Program-made: the position numbers and the translations under genes
In this document: positions 6,603 through 10,527 of the stretch, piece after piece
Layout: every line of letters starts with the position of its first letter
How positions within the stretch are numbered: the stretch's first letter is position 1
Notes under the pieces: generated by a model
What the model saw: the letters and a program-made list of their open reading frames with translations, nothing else
Told to the model about the DNA's origin: nothing
Database searches by the model: none
Origin: Pseudobdellovibrionaceae bacterium
GTDB taxonomy: Bacteria; Bdellovibrionota; Bdellovibrionia; Bdellovibrionales; JAMPXM01
NCBI GenBank assembly: GCA_913776405.1
Contig: CAJYOV010000021.1
Location: 1 to 10,527 of the forward strand
Reading direction: 5' to 3'
DNA: 10,527 nt

Positions 6603-7611
6603 TTGATCTCTTGATCCAACTTTCGTGCGAATGCTTCGCCTCGCTCGAGCCAAGGCGAGTCATTCGCGATGGTGAAGCCAGAAGATACTCTTCAGACATT
6701 CGAGCTATGTGTTCAGGATCAGCCGCTAATCGCTCAATCTCAACCCATTTGTTCCACTCCGACGAAATTGTCCAACGGGGGTCGTCGATCAAGCTTGAGG
6801 GCAATCGGTAATGCAGGGTCGGCCGAGGTTTAATCAGTTCTCGCTCAACGCCATCATATTCGAACACCAGGCTTTGGTCGAGGTGTGTAAAGAGCGGCAG
6901 CCAATCGAGCGGGCGATTGCGAGTTGGATTCCACTCCAAGTAATCGCGCATGAAGCTTTCAATCGACGATGGGCGGTAAAGCGGATCGACGATGAGATCG
7001 ACATACTCTTGCGGAAACGGTTCGATGAAAGGCAGAACTTTGCGAGCGAGTGGCACGTCTGATGAAGCGAGCAGCCGATCATAAAGGAGAAAGAAGGCGC
7101 GGCAATACCCCAGCATCGTTTCAAGTTTGAAGTCGGGCATCTCGGGGTTGAATTGCATGCCGTAAGCTGCGTAAAAACGCGCGTGAGTTCCCAGCGCTCC
7201 TGCGGCTTGTAGTTTAGCGCGAAGATCTTCCATGCGATCGAGTTTGGAGAACGGAATCGGCGGTGACACGATTTCGTTCGGCACAAAATCCTCGCTGACG
7301 TTGGCGAGAATCGACTCAAACGTCTCGCCGATCAGACTCGACTTCGCATCGAGACCGAAGACGGTCATGTACTTTTCCCATTTTCGTTGGGCTAACAGAG
7401 AGGCGTCTGATTCGATCGAAAACGTGCCGACACTTGTGTCGACAACCGAGTAGGAGAAGCGATGATGAGCTTCGACCTTTCCGCCGAACAGCGATTGCAC
7501 GAGGGCGGCCGTCCGATCGAGTGAAACGCCCGTGTACTCGAACTCGAAACCGACCCGGCGTTCTGTGCCATCGACGTTCAGTTTTTTCGGTGGAAGATGA
7601 AAGTCGGACAT
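6574..7611 (-). CDS. Amidoligase_2 family enzyme (glutamine synthetase / GCS-like fold amidoligase), substrate unknown
   Basis: The protein has 345 residues from ATG 7611, which has GGAGG 4 bases upstream. It opens with the family's acidic metal/ATP-binding strand, RVGFEFEYTGV (Glu23, Glu25). A second acidic element follows, FSIESDASL (Glu67, Asp69), in the place where the family has 'W.v..D.S'. EIVSPPI (113-119) matches the conserved 'E(I/V)VSPPL' strand. GMQFNPEMP (151-159) and KPRPTLHYRLP (261-271) continue the pattern. Amidoligase_2 proteins (PF12224) are related to glutamine synthetase and gamma-glutamylcysteine synthetase. They were predicted by comparative genomics to form amide bonds on small molecules or peptides, often next to class I amidotransferase-like genes. 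That is the arrangement here: the C26 hydrolase gene overlaps this gene's end. No signal peptide or transmembrane helix is seen, so it is probably cytoplasmic. Which amine and acid it joins cannot be read from the sequence. Confidence 0.8.
   Translation of the reverse strand: MSDFHLPPKKLNVDGTERRVGFEFEYTGVSLDRTAALVQSLFGGKVEAHHRFSYSVVDTSVGTFSIESDASLLAQRKWEKYMTVFGLDAKSSLIGETFESILANVSEDFVPNEIVSPPIPFSKLDRMEDLRAKLQAAGALGTHARFYAAYGMQFNPEMPDFKLETMLGYCRAFFLLYDRLLASSDVPLARKVLPFIEPFPQEYVDLIVDPLYRPSSIESFMRDYLEWNPTRNRPLDWLPLFTHLDQSLVFEYDGVERELIKPRPTLHYRLPSSLIDDPRWTISSEWNKWVEIERLAADPEHIARMSEEYLLASPSRMTRLGSSEAKHSHESWIKRSNEFLDEILR
6607..6612 (-). promoter_or_regulatory. Ribosome binding site supporting the 6602 start of the C26 hydrolase gene
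   Basis: On the minus strand AAGAGA is followed by 4 bases and ATG 6602. No similar site precedes the next in-frame ATG (6590) or the upstream candidate at 6653. The site lies inside the 3' end of the amidoligase gene. Confidence 0.5.
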
Positions 7612-7740
7612 GTCGCCTCCATGTCGCAGACTACTGCGGCGGGGCGAGACGTATCATCGCTGAAGGGTGAAGCCCCTGTGACGAGGCTTTCACAACACAA
7701 GGCCTGCCTCCAGAAGGAGCGTAGGCGCGTCTGCGGCTGC
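7612..7740 (-). other. 129-bp gap between lgt and the amidoligase gene, with an imperfect hairpin
   Basis: This is the only sizeable gap on the minus-strand side below lgt. It holds an inverted repeat, GTGAAGCC at 7667-7674 against GGCTTTCAC at 7685-7693 (8 bp with one bulged base, 10-base loop). A shorter one, CGCAG at 7625-7629 against CTGCG at 7634-7638, lies just before the amidoligase ribosome binding site. No T-run follows either hairpin on the minus strand, so neither is a standard intrinsic terminator. I could not identify a convincing -35/-10 promoter. Whether the amidoligase cluster is read through from lgt or has its own promoter is undecided. Confidence 0.4.
7616..7620 (-). promoter_or_regulatory. 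Ribosome binding site for the amidoligase gene
   Basis: Minus-strand GGAGG is followed by 4 bases and ATG 7611. This is among the strongest Shine-Dalgarno matches in the window and fixes the start of the first gene of the four-gene cluster. Confidence 0.7.
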
Positions 7741-8853
7741 TTACGGTTCGCGATCTCGAAGTGCTTGAGCTTCCGGGCCCCAACCTGAAATCACGGGCAC
7801 TTTTCGTGAAGCGACATAAACCAAAAGAGCTGCTGAGATCAAGAGCTGGCCGATTGAAAGCCACTGACCGCGAGTGAGGCCGAAGAGCTGAAAGCCGATC
7901 TCTGCATCAGGCATGCGGAAGTGTTCGCCAATAATGCGCACGACCGCATAGCATGTGAGCCACAATGCGCCAACGACGCCTGGTTTTCGCGGTTTGCGCC
8001 AGAACCAGAAGGCGATGATGAAGAGAAGCAGGCCCTCAAGGGCTGCTTCATAAAGCTGTGACGGGTAGCGAGGCGTCAGAACTGCGCCAAGAGCTTGGCG
8101 AGCGGCCTCGTTGCCGTTTTGAATTTGCTCGATGATCGTGTTGATCACGGTCTGCACCTGATAACGAGCGCCTTGGCTTGAGCGAACCTGAGAGATCCAG
8201 GTGTTCAGTTGGTTGACATCGACACCGCAAGCTTTCGCGGCATCGACAATCTTCGGGAGAAGGTCAGGACCGGAAGCAAGATCGGCGAGGTTTTTTTCTT
8301 TATCGTGTTTGAGCCAGAGGAACATTTCGCCGGGAAATTTCACAGCTAAAGGCCAACCGGCAGGGGCCGGGCGACCGAAGAGTTCGCCATTGATGAAATT
8401 CGCGATCCGACCAAAGAAAATGCCGACGGAGCCGCCGAGAACAACAAGATCACCCAGGTGGCGCCAGTCAAGTTTGTGGCGCTTTGCGAAAAGAAGCCCT
8501 GCGACAAAGACGCCGATGATGCCGCCGTGGCTGGCCATGCCGCCTTCCCAGACGCGAAGCACACCCCAGAACGGGAAGCTCGATGAGAAGTCAGTCAGCA
8601 AGTCCGGGCTGTAGAACAGTGCGTAACCGAGCCTGCCGCCGATCATCGTGCCGAGCACGACGTAAGTGATGTAGTCGGTCACCATGTCGGCGCGAATCGC
8701 GCGACGGCCACGCTTTGCGAGGAAAATCATCAGCATCGCACCCACGACAAAGCCTGTCAGGTAAGCAAGGCCATACCAGCGAATGCCGAACGTCGATGAG
8801 AACTGAATCAAAAACGGATCAAGGTTGTGAACCCAAGCGCTGCTGTCATTCAT
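7741..8853 (-). CDS. lgt: Prolipoprotein diacylglyceryl transferase (Lgt), with enlarged periplasmic loop
   Basis: Lgt transfers diacylglycerol from phosphatidylglycerol to the lipobox cysteine of prolipoproteins, the first step of lipoprotein maturation, in the inner membrane. The protein has 370 residues with about seven hydrophobic helices. Conserved landmarks are IRWYGLAYL near the N-terminus and GGMASHGGIIG with His109 (E. coli His103 by motif). The Lgt signature GRIANFINGELFGR spans 148-161, with Arg149 and Asn152 matching E. coli Arg143 and Asn146. PSQLYEA lies at about 264-270, and VRIIGEHFRMPD contains the essential C-terminal arginine. Between VKFP (about 171-174) and PRYPSQLYE (about 261) there are about 86 residues where E. 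coli has about 30. The addition is hydrophilic and partly helical. The start is ATG 8853; upstream Shine-Dalgarno sequence is weak. The gene diverges from sucA. Confidence 0.95.
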   Translation of the reverse strand: MNDSSAWVHNLDPFLIQFSSTFGIRWYGLAYLTGFVVGAMLMIFLAKRGRRAIRADMVTDYITYVVLGTMIGGRLGYALFYSPDLLTDFSSSFPFWGVLRVWEGGMASHGGIIGVFVAGLLFAKRHKLDWRHLGDLVVLGGSVGIFFGRIANFINGELFGRPAPAGWPLAVKFPGEMFLWLKHDKEKNLADLASGPDLLPKIVDAAKACGVDVNQLNTWISQVRSSQGARYQVQTVINTIIEQIQNGNEAARQALGAVLTPRYPSQLYEAALEGLLLFIIAFWFWRKPRKPGVVGALWLTCYAVVRIIGEHFRMPDAEIGFQLFGLTRGQWLSIGQLLISAALLVYVASRKVPVISGWGPEAQALRDREP

Positions 8854-8855
8854 GA

Positions 8856-8909
8856 CTCAAGACTCTCTGCCTAAAAAAACCGAATGACAAGCTTCATCCG
8901 AGACTTGAG
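8856..8909 (-). promoter_or_regulatory. Imperfect inverted repeat in the lgt leader, abutting the start codon
   Basis: CTCAAGACTC at 8856-8865 and GAGACTTGAG at 8900-8909 are complementary at 9 of 10 positions, with one A-A mismatch and a 34-base loop. In the lgt transcript the 3' arm ends 2 bases before the ATG, over the region where the ribosome would bind. The short unit GACTC also occurs at 8854-8858 and 8861-8865, and in inverse orientation at 8922-8926. It could mask the start in an mRNA hairpin or be an operator; no regulator is identified. Confidence 0.35.
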
Positions 8910-8971
8910 ATCACCAAACTAGAGTCGGGGCTCTGAGGGTATTTCGATCACGAAAAAGTCAGGTAGAAAAC

Positions 8972-8996
8972 CTAGGAAAACGCTGCCTTCCTCTAG
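8972..8996 (+). promoter_or_regulatory. Imperfect inverted repeat overlapping the candidate sucA promoter
   Basis: CTAGGAA at 8972-8978 is mirrored by TTCCTCTAG at 8988-8996, with two bases bulged in the right arm. Each half also lies in a small palindrome (CCTAGG 8971-8976 and CTCTAGAG 8991-8998). It overlaps the place expected for the sucA -35 element, so it could be an operator. This is inference from position and symmetry only. Confidence 0.3.
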
Positions 8997-9013
8997 AGAA
9001 CGGGAGTATAAAT
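8983..9013 (+). promoter_or_regulatory. Candidate sigma-70-type promoter for sucA
   Basis: TATAAAT at 9007-9013 is a good -10-like hexamer in an otherwise mixed region. About 17-18 bases upstream, CTGCCT (8983-8988) is only a weak -35 match. Initiation near 9019 would leave a leader of about 25 bases containing GAGGA before the TTG start. Confidence 0.4.
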
Positions 9014-9030
9014 AGGGGACAAACTTTCGT

Positions 9031-9035
9031 GAGGA
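9031..9035 (+). promoter_or_regulatory. Ribosome binding site for sucA, supporting a TTG start
   Basis: GAGGA lies 9 bases before TTG 9045. No in-frame ATG or GTG lies between it and the conserved N-terminal domain that begins around residue 24, so TTG is the most plausible start codon. Confidence 0.6.
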
Positions 9036-9044
9036 CAAACTGCT

Positions 9045-10527
9045 TTGGAAAACACAAGCTCCGACTCGGCTCCTAAGTCGAACTCCGCAAACCCCACTTA
9101 CGCGACTCGCTCGAACCTTGAGTACATCGAAGGTCTCTACCAAGATTTCCGAAATGACCCGAACTCAGTTTCGAACGAGTGGTCGATGTTCTTTCAAGGC
9201 GTCGAATTCGCGAAAGACCTAACGACTCAGTCGGGCTTGTCATCGAAAGAACTCGATGTCTTCCGTTTGATCAACGAATACCGCGATTATGGCCACTTCG
9301 AAGCGAATTTAAACCCGCTTGCGACAGGGCAGAAATCTTATTCAGAACTTCAGCTCTCGAAGTTCAATCTCGGCGAAGCCGACTTCGATACAAAATTTGA
9401 AATGGGCGCGATCATCGGTAAGCCGGGCGCCACTCTTCGCGAAATTCTCACGCACCTGCGCGATTCTTACTGCCGCACGATCACGTGCCAGGTTTCAGAT
9501 GCTGAGCCTTCAGTTCGCAACTGGTTTATCAACGAATTCGAGAAGAACTCGAGCAACTGGTCCCTCACGAACGAAGAAAAGAAGACGGTCTTCACGCAAA
9601 TCGTTCGCGCCGAATCTTTTGAAAAGTTCCTTCACACACGTTACGTCGGTAAAAAGCGCTTCTCGATCGAAGGTTGCGATGCCGCGATTCCATTTCTCGA
9701 GCGCATCGCAGTCAAAGGTCACACCCTCGGCACTGAAGAGATCGTTGTCGGCATGGCCCACCGCGGTCGTTTGAACGTCCTCGTCAACTTCATGGAAAAA
9801 GGCGTGCAGACTGTGCTCGCCGAATTCGAAGGCGTGCGCGACGAGTTCAACTCATTCTACGACGGCGACGTGAAGTACCACATGGGTTACTCGTCAGACA
9901 AAAAAGTGCCGGGTGGTTCGGTCCACTTGTCGCTCGCGTACAACCCCTCTCACTTGGAAGCTGTGAACCCTGTCGTTCTCGGCATGGTCCGCGCAAAACA
10001 ACGCCGCCGCTCAGACACGAGCGAGCGCAAAAAAGTTGTTCCGGTTTTGATTCACGGTGACGCCGCATTTGCTGGCCAAGGCGTTGTCGCCGAAACGCTT
10101 CAGATGTCTCAGCTTCAAGGCTACACCGTCGGCGGTACGATCCACTTGATCACGGACAACCAAGTCGGCTTCACAACGAAGCCAGAAAACGCGCGTTCAT
10201 CGCCTTACGCTTCCGACATCGCTAAGATCATTCAAGCGCCTGTGATTCACGTAAACGCAGACGATGTAGAGGCGTGCGTACGCGCAGCCGAAATCGCGAT
10301 CCGCTTCCGTCAAGAATTCAAAAAAGATCTCGTCGTGAACATGATCGGTTACCGCCGCTTCGGTCACAACGAAGGTGACGAGCCCGCGTTCACGTCGCCC
10401 GTCATGTACGACAAAATCAAAAAGCACCCGACGATTTACGATATTTACGCGCAGAAGCTCGTAAAAGACGGCGTCTTCACCGAAGAAGATCCAGAGAAGG
10501 TTTTCAAAGAGCGCATCGAGTTCTTGC
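9045..10527 (+). CDS. sucA: 2-oxoglutarate dehydrogenase E1 component (SucA), 3' end outside window
   Basis: The enzyme is the thiamin diphosphate-dependent E1 of the 2-oxoglutarate dehydrogenase complex. It decarboxylates 2-oxoglutarate in the TCA cycle and passes the succinyl group to the E2 lipoyl domain. The first 494 residues are present; the family is usually about 900 or more. An N-terminal E2-binding segment reads LEYIEGLYQDFRNDPNSVS (25-43) followed by NEWSMFF. Catalytic-domain motifs follow in order: GMAHRGRLNVL (236-246), KYHMGYSS (277-284), NPSHLEAVNPVVLG (300-313), the ThDP/Mg element GDAAFAGQG (338-346) with DNQVGFTT (371-378), and GHNEGDEPAFTSP (440-452). The usual 'TNNQVGFTT' reads TDNQVGFTT here, a mild variant. 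The start is TTG 9045 with GAGGA upstream. The gene diverges from lgt. A sucB gene often follows sucA, but that lies outside the window. Confidence 0.96.
   Translation, partial: MENTSSDSAPKSNSANPTYATRSNLEYIEGLYQDFRNDPNSVSNEWSMFFQGVEFAKDLTTQSGLSSKELDVFRLINEYRDYGHFEANLNPLATGQKSYSELQLSKFNLGEADFDTKFEMGAIIGKPGATLREILTHLRDSYCRTITCQVSDAEPSVRNWFINEFEKNSSNWSLTNEEKKTVFTQIVRAESFEKFLHTRYVGKKRFSIEGCDAAIPFLERIAVKGHTLGTEEIVVGMAHRGRLNVLVNFMEKGVQTVLAEFEGVRDEFNSFYDGDVKYHMGYSSDKKVPGGSVHLSLAYNPSHLEAVNPVVLGMVRAKQRRRSDTSERKKVVPVLIHGDAAFAGQGVVAETLQMSQLQGYTVGGTIHLITDNQVGFTTKPENARSSPYASDIAKIIQAPVIHVNADDVEACVRAAEIAIRFRQEFKKDLVVNMIGYRRFGHNEGDEPAFTSPVMYDKIKKHPTIYDIYAQKLVKDGVFTEEDPEKVFKERIEFL

Noticed and set aside
6834..7319. 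Minus-strand frame of 161 codons inside the amidoligase gene
   Set aside because: It is a shifted frame of the amidoligase coding sequence; the amidoligase frame has all family motifs and a good ribosome binding site.
8201..8614. Plus-strand frame of 137 codons antisense to lgt
   Set aside because: Low-complexity Ser/Pro/Arg composition, no start signal, and it lies opposite a clear lgt.
9319..9774. Plus-strand frame of 151 codons inside sucA
   Set aside because: It is an out-of-frame shadow; the sucA frame carries continuous E1 motifs through this region.

Overview
The window looks like chromosomal DNA of a Gram-negative bacterium. It encodes an outer-membrane barrel protein (TamA-like), its inner-membrane/periplasmic partner (TamB-like), Lgt and the 2-oxoglutarate dehydrogenase E1 subunit. 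Base composition appears slightly above 50% GC by eye. The mix of a Tam pair, an extended Lgt and an amidoligase/glutaminase-type operon would fit a Bdellovibrionota or other former deltaproteobacterium. That assignment is a guess from gene style, not a demonstrated match. I see no insertion sequence, prophage, CRISPR array, tRNA or rRNA, and no stretch of more than 300 bases without a gene.

Layout. (1) Bases 1-4616, plus strand: the C-terminal end of a polytopic membrane protein, probably VTT/TVP38 family, overlaps a TamA-like outer-membrane protein (207-2135), which abuts a short TamB-like protein (2136-4616). These three look like one translationally coupled operon for outer-membrane biogenesis or lipid trafficking. 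(2) Bases 4620-7611, minus strand: four tightly packed genes, read from right to left, encode an Amidoligase_2-type enzyme, a class I glutamine amidotransferase-like hydrolase (peptidase C26 type) with an unusual hydrophobic insert, a small two-helix membrane protein, and a DUF4385 protein. They converge on tamB with only 3 bp between the stop codons. (3) Bases 7741-8853, minus strand: lgt (prolipoprotein diacylglyceryl transferase), with an enlarged periplasmic loop. (4) Bases 8854-9044: a divergent intergenic region with a candidate sucA promoter, an inverted repeat and an imperfect hairpin before lgt. (5) Bases 9045 to the end, plus strand: the first 494 codons of sucA, starting at TTG.

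How the genes may work together. The Tam operon and lgt serve the cell envelope: barrel or lipid assembly, and lipoprotein maturation. sucA is central metabolism and is only a divergent neighbour. The least understood part is the four-gene amidoligase cluster. A ligase that forms amide bonds is encoded beside a hydrolase or amidotransferase of the family that cleaves gamma-glutamyl bonds, plus a membrane protein and a DUF4385 protein. This suggests synthesis and remodelling of an amide- or gamma-glutamyl-linked metabolite or modification, possibly at the membrane. The substrate cannot be read from the sequence. This cluster is the best candidate here for an undescribed system.
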